Counted from the stretch's first letter, positions 1 to 6,722 are shown. The stretch: DNA of 6,950 nucleotides from an uncultured Eubacteriaceae bacterium (GCA_938042265.1 CALIRN010000006.1:1-6950), one strand, 5' to 3'. Notes: generated from the letters alone by a model not told the origin. A program made the numbers and translations.

Positions 1-548
1 TAAGAGATATACCCAAAAGGCAGCTTATGAATACGGTTGCATTTGTGTTTCAAAACAGCAGACTTTTAAAAACGTCAATACTTGACAATGTCAGACTTTC
101 AAGACCTGAAGCAACGAGAGAAGAGGTTATGTCGGCTTTAGATAAGGCACAGTGTAGGGATATTATTGAAAAACTGCCAAAGGGAGTTGATACCGTAATA
201 GGTACAAAGGGAGTTTTCCTTTCGGGCGGTGAGCAGCAAAGGCTTGCCATTGCAAGAGTAATACTTAAAAATGCACCTATTGTAATTTTAGATGAGGCCA
301 CCGCATTTGCTGATCCTGATAATGAGGCAAAAATACAGACAGCTTTTGCCAATATGGCAGAAGGCAGAACTGTAATTATGATTGCCCACAGACTATCAAC
401 TGTAGTAAACAGTGATGAAATATATGTAATTAAGGACGGCAAAATCGCAGAAAATGGCAAACACAGTGAGTTAATCAACAATAATTCAATATATGAAAAA
501 ATGTGGAAAAATTATCAAACGTCATTGGAATGGAAGGTGGGCTGTTAA
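1..548 (+). CDS. ABC exporter half-transporter, C-terminal NBD fragment (5' truncated by window edge)
   Basis: This is the end of an ATP-binding cassette domain from a membrane exporter half-transporter. The frame is open to the left edge: codons from base 3 read RDIPKRQL before the first ATG at 27, and this matches the usual segment just before the Q-loop. The ATG at 27 is therefore internal, and the membrane domain and Walker A lie outside the window. Visible motifs are the Q-loop VFQNS (about 45-59), signature LSGGEQQ (219-239), Walker B IVILDE with its catalytic Glu (279-296) and the H-loop His codon at 387. The D-loop reads FADPDNE instead of the usual SLD type, a variant I associate with one subunit of heterodimeric exporters of the IrtA/YbtP-like group. 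It ends one base before the next half-transporter, so the two are almost certainly translated together. The family assignment is solid; the transported substrate cannot be told from sequence. Confidence 0.93.
   Translation, partial: RDIPKRQLMNTVAFVFQNSRLLKTSILDNVRLSRPEATREEVMSALDKAQCRDIIEKLPKGVDTVIGTKGVFLSGGEQQRLAIARVILKNAPIVILDEATAFADPDNEAKIQTAFANMAEGRTVIMIAHRLSTVVNSDEIYVIKDGKIAENGKHSELINNNSIYEKMWKNYQTSLEWKVGC
534..540 (+). promoter_or_regulatory. Ribosome binding site that sets the start of the second ABC gene
   Basis: AAGGTGG lies 9 bases before the ATG at 550, inside the last codons of the upstream ABC gene. It supports 550 as the start over the in-frame ATG at 493. Starting at 493 would add 19 residues of non-family sequence and a 56-base overlap with the upstream gene. 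Confidence 0.75.
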
Positions 549-549
549 T

Positions 550-2274
550 ATGCTTGATAAAATTATGAAAAAATTTGCATTGTCAAGACAGGGTGCTAAG
601 GATTTGATAAAGGCTTGCTTTGCTTGTGCCCTGTCAAACTTGGTTCTTATGCTACCTGTGGGAATTTTGTATTATATTGTAAAGGATTTGGCGGAGGGCA
701 GAAATATAAATATATCTTTTTATCTTGGTGGCTGTGCAATATGTATTATACTGATTTTTATAACATATGCATTACAGTATAATGCAACCTTTCTTGCAAC
801 CTATGTTGAAACGGGAGTAAGGCGTGTTTCTCTTGCGGAAAAACTGAGAAAGCTTCCCTTGTCTTTTTTCGGCAGGAAGGATTTGACTGATTTGACCAAC
901 ACTATTATGGCTGACTGCACAACTCTTGAAACCGCTTTTTCTCATTATATTCCAGAGTTTATGGGTGCAGTGATTTCAACAGTTATTATATGTATAAGTC
1001 TCTTTACGTTTGACCTTAGGATGGCATTGGCGGCGATTTGGGTAGTGCCTGTTTCCTTTGTTATTGTGTTTTTATCTGTAAAGGTACAGGATATGCTTAA
1101 TGCTAAGCAGACAGAGGCAAAGCTTGCTTGTGCAGACGGCATACAGGAGTGCCTTGAGGCTGTTAGGGATATTAAATCAAATAACGGTGAGGAAAAATAT
1201 CTTGAAGGGCTTAATAAAAAAATTAGGGCAGTTGAAAAAAGGGCAGTTATTTCTGAGCTTGGAACAGCTGTATTTGTAGTGTCGGCGCAGCTTATATTAA
1301 AGCTGGGTATTGCAACGGTTGCTCTGGCAGGCTCAATCCTTATTTTAAGAGGCAGCATTAATCTGCTTACATTGTTTATATTTCTGCTTGCTGCGTCAAG
1401 GCTTTATGATCCTCTTCAGGCAGCTTTAATAAACCTCGCCGCCATCATTGCGACAAGAACAAATGTAGCAAGAATGAACGAAATACTCTATCATGATGTG
1501 CAGGCAGGAAGTGAATGCCTTATAAACACAGGCTACGATATTGTGTTTGAAAATGTGGGCTTTGCCTATAATACGGGAGAAACCGTATTAAAGGAGGTAT
1601 CCTTTACGGCAAAGCAGGGAGAGGTTACAGCTTTGGTGGGACCATCGGGAGGCGGAAAAACTACGGTATCAAGACTTGCAGCAAGATTTTGGGATATTAA
1701 CAGTGGTAAAATTACTGTTGGCGGTATGGATATTTCAAAAATTGATCCGGAAAGGCTTTTGTCTCTTTATTCAATAGTATTTCAGGATGTAACCCTTTTT
1801 AATAATACTGTTATGGAAAATATAAGAATAGGAAAAAAAGACGCAAATGACGAAGAGGTTATTGCGGCAGCAAAGCTTGCGGGCTGTAATGAATTTGTTG
1901 AAGGGCTTGAAAAGGGCTATGATACAATGATTGGAGAAAACGGCTGCCAGCTTTCGGGTGGAGAAAGACAGAGAATATCTATAGCAAGAGCATTTCTTAA
2001 AGATGCGCCCATTATTCTTCTTGATGAAGCAACCGCCTCTTTGGATGTTGAAAATGAAACCCTTATTCAGTCTGCCCTATCAAGACTTATTAAGGATAAA
2101 ACGGTTTTGGTTATTGCCCATAGAATGAGGACTGTTGTAAATGCCGATAAAATAGTTGTTTTGTCGGATGGTGCCGTTGAAGAATTTGGCACTCCTGATA
2201 AACTTAGGGAAAGTAATGGTATTTTCTGTGATATGTTGAATAAGCAGTTGAAGAGTGCTCAGTGGAGTATTTAG
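550..2274 (+). CDS. ABC exporter half-transporter, fused permease and ATPase (second subunit of a heterodimer)
   Basis: A 574-residue half-transporter in which a six-helix type IV exporter membrane domain (about residues 20-305) is fused to an ATPase domain (about 330-574), the normal length for the family. Hydrophobic stretches lie near residues 22-44, 57-76, 136-153, 157-177, 239-261 and 263-282. The ATPase is intact: A-loop Tyr340, Walker A GPSGGGKT 364-371, Q-loop Gln412, signature LSGGERQ 468-474, Walker B IILLDE 488-493 with catalytic Glu493, canonical D-loop SLD, and H-loop His524. By family knowledge it uses ATP to move a substrate across the cytoplasmic membrane. The one-base gap to the truncated upstream half-transporter points to a heterodimer. 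The sequence resembles the IrtB/YbtQ-like group common in Clostridia, some of whose members handle siderophores, but drug or peptide export is equally possible. A terminator-like hairpin follows 63 bases after the stop. Confidence 0.95.
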   Translation: MLDKIMKKFALSRQGAKDLIKACFACALSNLVLMLPVGILYYIVKDLAEGRNINISFYLGGCAICIILIFITYALQYNATFLATYVETGVRRVSLAEKLRKLPLSFFGRKDLTDLTNTIMADCTTLETAFSHYIPEFMGAVISTVIICISLFTFDLRMALAAIWVVPVSFVIVFLSVKVQDMLNAKQTEAKLACADGIQECLEAVRDIKSNNGEEKYLEGLNKKIRAVEKRAVISELGTAVFVVSAQLILKLGIATVALAGSILILRGSINLLTLFIFLLAASRLYDPLQAALINLAAIIATRTNVARMNEILYHDVQAGSECLINTGYDIVFENVGFAYNTGETVLKEVSFTAKQGEVTALVGPSGGGKTTVSRLAARFWDINSGKITVGGMDISKIDPERLLSLYSIVFQDVTLFNNTVMENIRIGKKDANDEEVIAAAKLAGCNEFVEGLEKGYDTMIGENGCQLSGGERQRISIARAFLKDAPIILLDEATASLDVENETLIQSALSRLIKDKTVLVIAHRMRTVVNADKIVVLSDGAVEEFGTPDKLRESNGIFCDMLNKQLKSAQWSI

Positions 2275-2332
2275 TAAATTTTAAGGTATATTTTATGATA
2301 AAGTATTAATTTTAACAGATTATTACAAAATG

Positions 2333-2390
2333 AAAAAGCACTTTCGGGCTCTAGTTTAATAGCTGAAGCCTTGAAGGTGCCTTTTTAATT
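2333..2390. terminator. Intrinsic terminator, probably bidirectional, between convergent genes
   Basis: The left arm 2338-2350 (GCACTTTCGGGCT) pairs with the right arm 2367-2380 (AGCCTTGAAGGTGC). This gives about 13 base pairs including G-U pairs and one bulged T, with a 16-base loop. The stem is preceded by five A (2333-2337) and followed by C and five T (2382-2386), so either strand yields a hairpin followed by a U-tract. It sits after the plus-strand ABC gene and beyond the 3' end of the minus-strand mutase gene, where it can end both transcripts. The remaining bases 2391-2484 show no other clear element. Confidence 0.8.
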
Positions 2391-2484
2391 ATGTAAAAGT
2401 GTACGGTTTAATTTTTGTAAGTGACAAAATACTGACCGAAGCAACCATAACCATGTATTTTTTTAAGCTAAAGAGGCAGATTTT

Positions 2485-3693
2485 TTAAAGATTGATGAAA
2501 TAATTCATAATTTCGGGACCGTTTTCAATAAACAAACCTGTTGCTTTTGCAGTTTCCTCCGTAAATTCCTCTGCACCCTTAACGTCCTTTGATTTCTGAT
2601 AAATAAGGAAAGGGACAGGGTCGTTGGTATGCGTACGAAGTGAAAGAGGCGTGGGGTGATCGGGTAAAATCATTATCTTATAATCATCATATTCCTTAAG
2701 AGCCTCAAGTATCGGACCTAGAACAACTTTATCAATGATTTCAAGGGACTTTTTCTTGTTTTCAATTTCGTGGCGGTGACCGCATTCATCAGGAGCCTCC
2801 ATGTGAACATAAACAAAGTCCTGTCCGTTTTTAAGCTCTTCAACGGCGGCCCTTGCCTTACCCTCAAAATTGGTATCAATATAGCCTGTAACGCCTTCAA
2901 CTTCAACAACATTCATACCGGAAAATTTACCGATGCCCTTTAACAGGTCAACAGCGGAAATCATAGAGCCCTTAAGACCATATTTTTCAGTAAAAGGTGC
3001 AAGCTCCTTGCGCACACCCTCGCCCCACAGCCATATACTGTTTGCAGGGTTAAGACCTTTTTCAATCCTTGCCTTGTTAATAGGGTGATCTTTTAACAAA
3101 TCATAGGAGCGTACCATCATATCGTAAAGCTTTGCCGTATTAGGGTGAGTCGGTATATATTCCTTAATTTTTCTGCCTGTAATATCGTGAGGAGGTGTAA
3201 GAGTGCCCACATCAAGTGTGCCGTTGTTCCATATAAGACAATGTCTGTAGCTTACGCCGTTGTAGTACTTAAACTCGTCATTGTCAAAATGCTTTGCAAG
3301 GTATCTTACAAGCTCTGCCGCCTCATCAGTTGAAATATCTCCCGCACAGTAGTCAATAATGGTTTTGTCCTCGTAATTAGCTTCGTTGGAAAGTGTAACG
3401 AGGTTACAGCGGAAGGAAACATCAGTAGACTTCATATCAATACCGATACTGCCTGCTTCCAGTGGAGAACGACCGGAATAATAAACCTGAGGGTCATAGC
3501 CGAGTACCGAAAGGTTTGCAACGTCACTGCCTGGTTTAAGGTTATCGGCAACAGTTTTTACAAGACCTATAGTGCTGTGCTTTGCAATTTTATCCATATT
3601 TGGTGTAACGGAGGCCCCCATAGGAGTTTTGCCGCCAAGCTCATCGACGGGATAGTCAGCCATACCGTCACATAATAATACAACGTATTTCAT
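2485..3693 (-). CDS. apgM: Cofactor-independent phosphoglycerate mutase homologue, archaeal (ApgM) type; possible homoserine kinase
   Basis: A 402-residue cytoplasmic enzyme of the alkaline phosphatase/iPGM metalloenzyme superfamily. The expected two-metal site and nucleophile are all present: Asp9 (CDGMAD), Ser56 in GSDVANL, Asp302 and His306 in the APDECGHRHE stretch, Asp345-His346 (LPDHP) and His355. Further family segments are GRSPLEAGSIG near 74-84, RCN 95-97 and PPHDITG 167-173. By family knowledge ApgM proteins interconvert 3- and 2-phosphoglycerate through a phosphoserine. A bacterial branch close to this one (TIGR02535) has been proposed instead to act as a homoserine kinase in threonine synthesis, and sequence alone does not decide between them. 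The start is supported by AAGAGG at 3701-3706, seven bases before the ATG. It follows the AI-2E gene on the same strand after 50 bases, so co-transcription is possible. No threonine or glycolysis gene is adjacent. Confidence 0.93.
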   Translation of the reverse strand: MKYVVLLCDGMADYPVDELGGKTPMGASVTPNMDKIAKHSTIGLVKTVADNLKPGSDVANLSVLGYDPQVYYSGRSPLEAGSIGIDMKSTDVSFRCNLVTLSNEANYEDKTIIDYCAGDISTDEAAELVRYLAKHFDNDEFKYYNGVSYRHCLIWNNGTLDVGTLTPPHDITGRKIKEYIPTHPNTAKLYDMMVRSYDLLKDHPINKARIEKGLNPANSIWLWGEGVRKELAPFTEKYGLKGSMISAVDLLKGIGKFSGMNVVEVEGVTGYIDTNFEGKARAAVEELKNGQDFVYVHMEAPDECGHRHEIENKKKSLEIIDKVVLGPILEALKEYDDYKIMILPDHPTPLSLRTHTNDPVPFLIYQKSKDVKGAEEFTEETAKATGLFIENGPEIMNYFINL

Positions 3694-3710
3694 TTTATTA
3701 CCTCTTTTCG

Positions 3711-3739
3711 TAAAAAATCATATGCTTAATAATAGCATA
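3711..3739 (-). terminator. Weak hairpin with T-tract between the AI-2E and apgM genes (tentative)
   Basis: The six-base arms TATGCT (3721-3726) and AGCATA (3734-3739) enclose a 7-base AT-rich loop. On the minus strand the stem is followed by TGA and then six T, just before the apgM ribosome binding site. It could be a leaky terminator or attenuator that separates expression of the two genes. The stem is short and AT-rich, so it may be incidental. Confidence 0.3.
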
Positions 3740-3743
3740 AGTT

Positions 3744-4862
3744 TTAAGCCTTATCAATGTTTTTTTTCTCTTTATGTTCAAGCCGTGTTTTGAAAAGTGA
3801 ATAGAGTATTGAGCAGACAGGTACACTTAATAGTACTGCAATAAAGCCGCCTACCCTGCCGCCTACCAGTACTGCTATAATTACCAGTATATCAGGCAGA
3901 CCAACGGATTTACCTACGACCTTGGGGTAAATGAGATTACCCTCTATCTGCTGTAAAATAATCATATAAACCACAAATAAAAGCGCTTTTAAAGGATTGA
4001 TGATTACTATTAAAAAAGCACCTATTATTATACCGATAAAAGCACCTACAATAGGGATAAGTGCGGTAACACCCACCAACATACCTATAGCCGCCGCATA
4101 TGGGAAACGGAAAATCATCATACCTATATAGCAAAGAGAGCCTAAAATAACCGCCTCCGTAAGCTGACCGGTGATGAAGTTATAAAATGTGGTATAGGAA
4201 AGCCGTGCTATTTCAAGCAGAGTATCCGCAGCCTCATCAGGCAAAAATGCGTGTATAGTTCTTGTGGCAAGTCTGCCAAGCTTTTCCTTATAAGCAAGTA
4301 TATATATGGCGATAATAAAGCTCAATATGCCGTTAAACAGCTTGCCGGCAAAGGAGGTTGTAAGGTTAAGGGCATTGCCTACCATACTGACGGATTGCTT
4401 TGTAATAAAGCCTGTAATGTCGTCAAATTTTTCCAGCTTAAAAATTTCACCCAGAGACAGGTTATCTACGGGCAGATTGATGGAATTGGCTTTTTCAATA
4501 AGGCTGTCAACATATATGGGTATTGTATCCGCAAGCAGAAATACCGTTTTTTTAATCTCCGGCAGTATAAATATCGAAAGCAGGGTTATTACACACAGCA
4601 CCAATAATATGGAGGAAAATATGCTTATACCTCTTACCCATTTTTTGCTGATAAATTTTTTTAACAGCTTCTCCTCAATAAAACGCACAAATACATTAAG
4701 GAAAAAGGCTATGCCAAGGCCTGCTATTACGGGAGATACCCAACTTATTACGGTATTTATCCCCCAAAGCACACTGTCTATATTATTAAGCCCTGCATAA
4801 AAGGCTATTGAGGCAAATATAATGCCTGTTAAAATAAATATATTCTTTTTTTCGGAAAACAT
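3744..4862 (-). CDS. AI-2E family transporter (PerM/YtvI-like polytopic membrane protein)
   Basis: A 372-residue integral membrane protein of the AI-2E family (PF01594, formerly UPF0118). Hydrophobic segments lie near residues 8-24, 32-56, 79-100, 176-190, 234-250, 255-286, 292-303 and 322-352. A soluble, charged middle part (about 101-160) separates the N-terminal helices from the conserved C-terminal half. Family hallmarks in that half are FITGQ 229-233, LIPIVG 268-273, QQIEGNLIYPKVVG 304-317 and the GLPDILVII...GGxxGGF block 321-340. Members include the E. coli AI-2 exporter TqsA, sodium/proton antiporter-like proteins and the sporulation protein YtvI, so the substrate here is unknown and the family name should not be read as proof of autoinducer transport. 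The ATG at 4860-4862 has a strong GGGAGG at 4868-4873. The gene diverges from flotillin and has a long structured leader. Confidence 0.92.
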   Translation of the reverse strand: MFSEKKNIFILTGIIFASIAFYAGLNNIDSVLWGINTVISWVSPVIAGLGIAFFLNVFVRFIEEKLLKKFISKKWVRGISIFSSILLVLCVITLLSIFILPEIKKTVFLLADTIPIYVDSLIEKANSINLPVDNLSLGEIFKLEKFDDITGFITKQSVSMVGNALNLTTSFAGKLFNGILSFIIAIYILAYKEKLGRLATRTIHAFLPDEAADTLLEIARLSYTTFYNFITGQLTEAVILGSLCYIGMMIFRFPYAAAIGMLVGVTALIPIVGAFIGIIIGAFLIVIINPLKALLFVVYMIILQQIEGNLIYPKVVGKSVGLPDILVIIAVLVGGRVGGFIAVLLSVPVCSILYSLFKTRLEHKEKKNIDKA

Positions 4863-4867
4863 TTTAT

Positions 4868-5042
4868 CCTCCCGTTTGGTTGCCTGTTATCAGAAAACAG
4901 ATACGTTGTCAAGATATTCGTACTCCGCTATCGCGACGTACTTATAAATAACCGATACAATATTCAGCAGGAGCTTGTACTACTAATGAATGTATGAGTA
5001 AGTACCCTTTGCTTTATATAGAGGGACTTACTCTGGTGGTTA
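4868..5042 (-). promoter_or_regulatory. Hairpin-rich 5' leader of the AI-2E gene, candidate cis-regulatory RNA
   Basis: The predicted transcript from the upstream minus-strand promoter has about 180 untranslated bases. In RNA order they hold three hairpins. The first, 4996-5033, pairs ACTTACTC with GAGTAAGT and AGGG with CCCT around one bulged base. The second, 4920-4941, has GTAC arms, an inner CGC/GCG stem and a GATA loop. The third, 4884-4900, has CTGTT/AACAG arms and a 7-base loop just before the GGGAGG Shine-Dalgarno. The segment at 4968-4973 (CTCCTG on the minus strand) could pair with CGGGAG at the Shine-Dalgarno (4869-4874, one G-U). I do not recognise a known riboswitch or T-box consensus. 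The structures are visible; a regulatory role is inference. Confidence 0.4.
4884..4912 (-). promoter_or_regulatory. Possible second, gene-proximal promoter for the AI-2E gene
   Basis: A perfect -35 TTGACA (4907-4912) is followed after 17 bases by a poor -10, TAACAG (4884-4889). A transcript from here would start only about 15 bases before the ATG and would lack the structured leader. The -10 overlaps the third leader hairpin, so only one of the two readings may be real. Confidence 0.3.
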
Positions 5043-5048
5043 AATAAT

Positions 5049-5077
5049 ATTTTATCAGAGTAAAGTGATTTTTTCAA
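5049..5077 (-). promoter_or_regulatory. Sigma-A-type promoter for the AI-2E (and possibly apgM) transcript
   Basis: The minus strand reads -35 TTGAAA (5072-5077), exactly 17 bases, then -10 TAAAAT (5049-5054): five of six matches in each box with ideal spacing. The start of transcription would fall near 5042, just upstream of the strong first leader hairpin. This is the best promoter on this strand in the gap. Confidence 0.6.
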
Positions 5078-5103
5078 TAGATATGTAAATTTATTTGCAG
5101 GGT

Positions 5104-5134
5104 TTGACTGATTTTAAAATTTATGTAATATAAT
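5104..5134 (+). promoter_or_regulatory. Upstream candidate promoter for flotillin
   Basis: TTGACT (5104-5109) is followed either after 16 bases by TAATAT (5126-5131) or after 19 bases by a perfect TATAAT (5129-5134). Neither spacing is ideal, but both are within the tolerated range. It may act in tandem with the extended -10 promoter just downstream. Confidence 0.4.
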
Positions 5135-5153
5135 ATTTATTTGCGTTGCAAAA

Positions 5154-5162
5154 TGGTATAAT
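5154..5162 (+). promoter_or_regulatory. Extended -10 promoter for flotillin
   Basis: TGGTATAAT gives a consensus -10 (5157-5162) with a TGn extension, a class that can work without a good -35, and none is seen at the proper distance. Transcription would start near 5169, giving an untranslated leader of about 50 bases that carries an inverted repeat. Confidence 0.5.
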
Positions 5163-5165
5163 TTG

Positions 5166-5193
5166 TTGTACAATAAAATTGTCTTATGACAAT
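5166..5193 (+). promoter_or_regulatory. Palindromes at the predicted flotillin transcription start, possible operator or leader hairpin
   Basis: The perfect 8-base palindrome TTGTACAA (5166-5173) is followed four bases later by ATTGTC-TTAT-GACAAT (5178-5193), an inverted repeat with perfect 6-base arms and a 4-base centre. Both lie within about 25 bases downstream of the predicted start, where a repressor could block transcription. As RNA, the second repeat forms a short hairpin. No regulator gene is in the window. Confidence 0.4.
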
Positions 5194-5206
5194 ATACATA
5201 TTAAGG

Positions 5207-5213
5207 AGAGGAG
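5207..5213 (+). promoter_or_regulatory. Ribosome binding site that sets the flotillin start
   Basis: AGAGGAG lies seven bases before the ATG at 5221. The same frame is open upstream to an ATG at 5146, but that start has no such site. It would also put the predicted promoter inside the gene and add 25 residues of non-family sequence ahead of the membrane anchor. Confidence 0.8.
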
Positions 5214-5220
5214 AATATTT

Positions 5221-6711
5221 ATGGAATATTTACCGATTATTATAGCCTTAGTAGTAGTTTTTATAATTATTATGGTTTTAGGCTATGTACAGTCACCGCC
5301 TGATAAGGCACTGATTATTTCGGGATTAAGGAAAAAGCCCAGGGTGCTTATAGGCAGAGCAGGTATAATGGTGCCTTTTTTTGAAAGAAAGGATGCGCTT
5401 AATTTAAGGCTTATGTCTATTCAGGTGCAGACCTCAACCGAGGTGCCTACGGCAGATTATATCAATATTTCGGTTGATGCGGTTGCCAATGTAAAAATCA
5501 GCAAGGAGTCTGATATGATTACCCTTGCGGCACAGAATTTCTTAAATGCCAAAACAGATTACATATCTTCTGTTGCAAGGGAGGTGCTTGAGGGTTCTTT
5601 AAGAGAAATTGTCGGCGGTATGCCTTTGGTTGATATGGTGCAGAACAGAGAAGCCTTTAATCAGAAGGTAGCTCAGAGTGCAAGCCCTGATCTGAGAAAA
5701 ATGGGCCTTGAGGTTGTAAACTTTAATGTGCAGAATTTTGTTGACCGCAATGGTGTTATTGAAAACCTGGGTATTGATAATGTTGTAAAAATCAAAAAAT
5801 CCGCTGAAATTGCAAGAGCTGAAAGCGAAAGAGATATTGCCATTGCCAAGGCAAATGCTCAGAGAGAGGCAGAGCAGGCAAAGATTGATACACAGACTGA
5901 TATTGCACAGCGTCAGAATGCACTGGATATAAAGCAGTCCGAGCTTAAAAAGCAGGCTGATATTAAAAAGGCAGAGGCTGATGCGGCATATACAATACAG
6001 CAGGAGGAGCAGCGTAAAACCATAGAGGTAACACGCTCAAATGCGGATATTGCAAAGCGTGAGATGGAAGTATCCCTTATGACCAAGGAGGCAGAGGTCA
6101 AAGAACAGGCACTTAATGCAGAAATCAGGAAAAAGGCTGATGCCGACCTTTACAAACGTCAGCAGGATGCCGAGGCTAAAAAGTATGAAATGGAAAAGGA
6201 TGCCGAGGCTCTTAAGGCGAGAGCGCAGGCAGAGGCTGCTGCCCTTAAGGCTAAGGCTGATGCGGAAGCAGAGGCTATAAGAATAAAGGGTGAGGCAGAG
6301 GCGGCAGTTATAAGACAAAAGGCTGTAGCCGAGGCAGATGGTATCGATAAGAAGGCTGAGGCAATGAAGAAAATGGGCGAGGCCGCTATTCTTGAAATGT
6401 ACTTCAATACCCTGCCTGAGGTTGTTAAAAATGCTGCAGAGCCTCTTGCAAAGGTTGATAGGATTACAATGTACGGTGACAGTAAGTCCTCTAATCTTAC
6501 GGGAGATATTATCAACACCGTGACAAAGGTAACGGACGGCGTTAAGGAAACTACAGGAGTGGATTTGCCGTCTATAATTGCAGGCTTTTTGGGAGGAAAA
6601 ACCATTGCGGAAAACGGTGCCAAATTTGCCGCATCATCGGCAGAGCCTAAAGTAAAGACAAACCCTGATAATGAAGGCTTAAATAACAGCAATTTTAGTA
6701 ATAAGCAGTAA
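5221..6711 (+). CDS. floT: Flotillin-like SPFH-domain membrane scaffold protein
   Basis: A 496-residue protein, close in length to B. subtilis FloT (YuaG) and alike along its whole length. An N-terminal membrane segment (about residues 4-23) is followed by the SPFH/band-7 domain (about 25-190), which includes AREVLEGSLREIVGGM 119-134 and the NREAF motif at 142-146. A long Ala/Glu/Lys-rich coiled coil follows (about 194-388), densest in EA repeats at 317-381. The C-terminal helix AAILEMYFNTLPE (388-400) and the segment AEPLAKVDRITMYG (406-419) match the flotillin oligomerization end, followed by a variable polar tail. By family knowledge flotillins oligomerize at the inner face of the cytoplasmic membrane, organize functional membrane microdomains and influence fluidity, secretion and signalling. 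The mature sequence has no cysteine, so palmitoylation cannot anchor it. No NfeD-type partner gene is visible on either side. Homology to the YqiK branch is also possible. Confidence 0.95.
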   Translation: MEYLPIIIALVVVFIIIMVLGYVQSPPDKALIISGLRKKPRVLIGRAGIMVPFFERKDALNLRLMSIQVQTSTEVPTADYINISVDAVANVKISKESDMITLAAQNFLNAKTDYISSVAREVLEGSLREIVGGMPLVDMVQNREAFNQKVAQSASPDLRKMGLEVVNFNVQNFVDRNGVIENLGIDNVVKIKKSAEIARAESERDIAIAKANAQREAEQAKIDTQTDIAQRQNALDIKQSELKKQADIKKAEADAAYTIQQEEQRKTIEVTRSNADIAKREMEVSLMTKEAEVKEQALNAEIRKKADADLYKRQQDAEAKKYEMEKDAEALKARAQAEAAALKAKADAEAEAIRIKGEAEAAVIRQKAVAEADGIDKKAEAMKKMGEAAILEMYFNTLPEVVKNAAEPLAKVDRITMYGDSKSSNLTGDIINTVTKVTDGVKETTGVDLPSIIAGFLGGKTIAENGAKFAASSAEPKVKTNPDNEGLNNSNFSNKQ

Positions 6712-6722
6712 TATTAAATTTT

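Noticed and set aside
50..481. Minus-strand open frame of 143 codons inside the first ABC gene
   Set aside because: It is fully antisense to a clear ATPase domain with conserved motifs, and its translation is low-complexity Ser/Ile/Leu-rich shadow sequence.
945..1358. Minus-strand open frame opposite the ABC membrane domain
   Set aside because: It is a shadow of a strongly supported gene, and I see no ribosome binding site or recognisable protein motif.
4251..4800. Two overlapping plus-strand open frames of 118 and 164 codons opposite the AI-2E gene
   Set aside because: Both lie antisense to conserved AI-2E family sequence, overlap each other in different frames, and resemble no family I know.
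5021..5045. T-box-like GGTGG sequence after the hairpin in the divergent region (plus strand)
   Set aside because: The rest of the T-box antiterminator consensus is absent, no terminator follows, and the downstream plus-strand gene is not an amino-acid gene.
4863..5220. Mobile element or MITE remnant in the long intergenic gap
   Set aside because: No matching terminal inverted repeats or target-site duplications were found around the hairpins. Promoters and ribosome binding sites account for much of the sequence.
6170..6370. Possible DNA tandem repeat inside flotillin
   Set aside because: The repetition (GCAGAGGCT-like units) reflects the irregular EA-rich coiled coil normal for flotillins. 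Unit lengths vary and no exact tandem array exists.
6037..6692. Minus-strand open frames of 93 and 177 codons opposite the flotillin coiled coil
   Set aside because: The repetitive Ala/Glu/Lys codons of the coiled coil avoid stops on the other strand, so long shadow frames are expected. The translations are Ser/Ala/Phe-rich with no motif.
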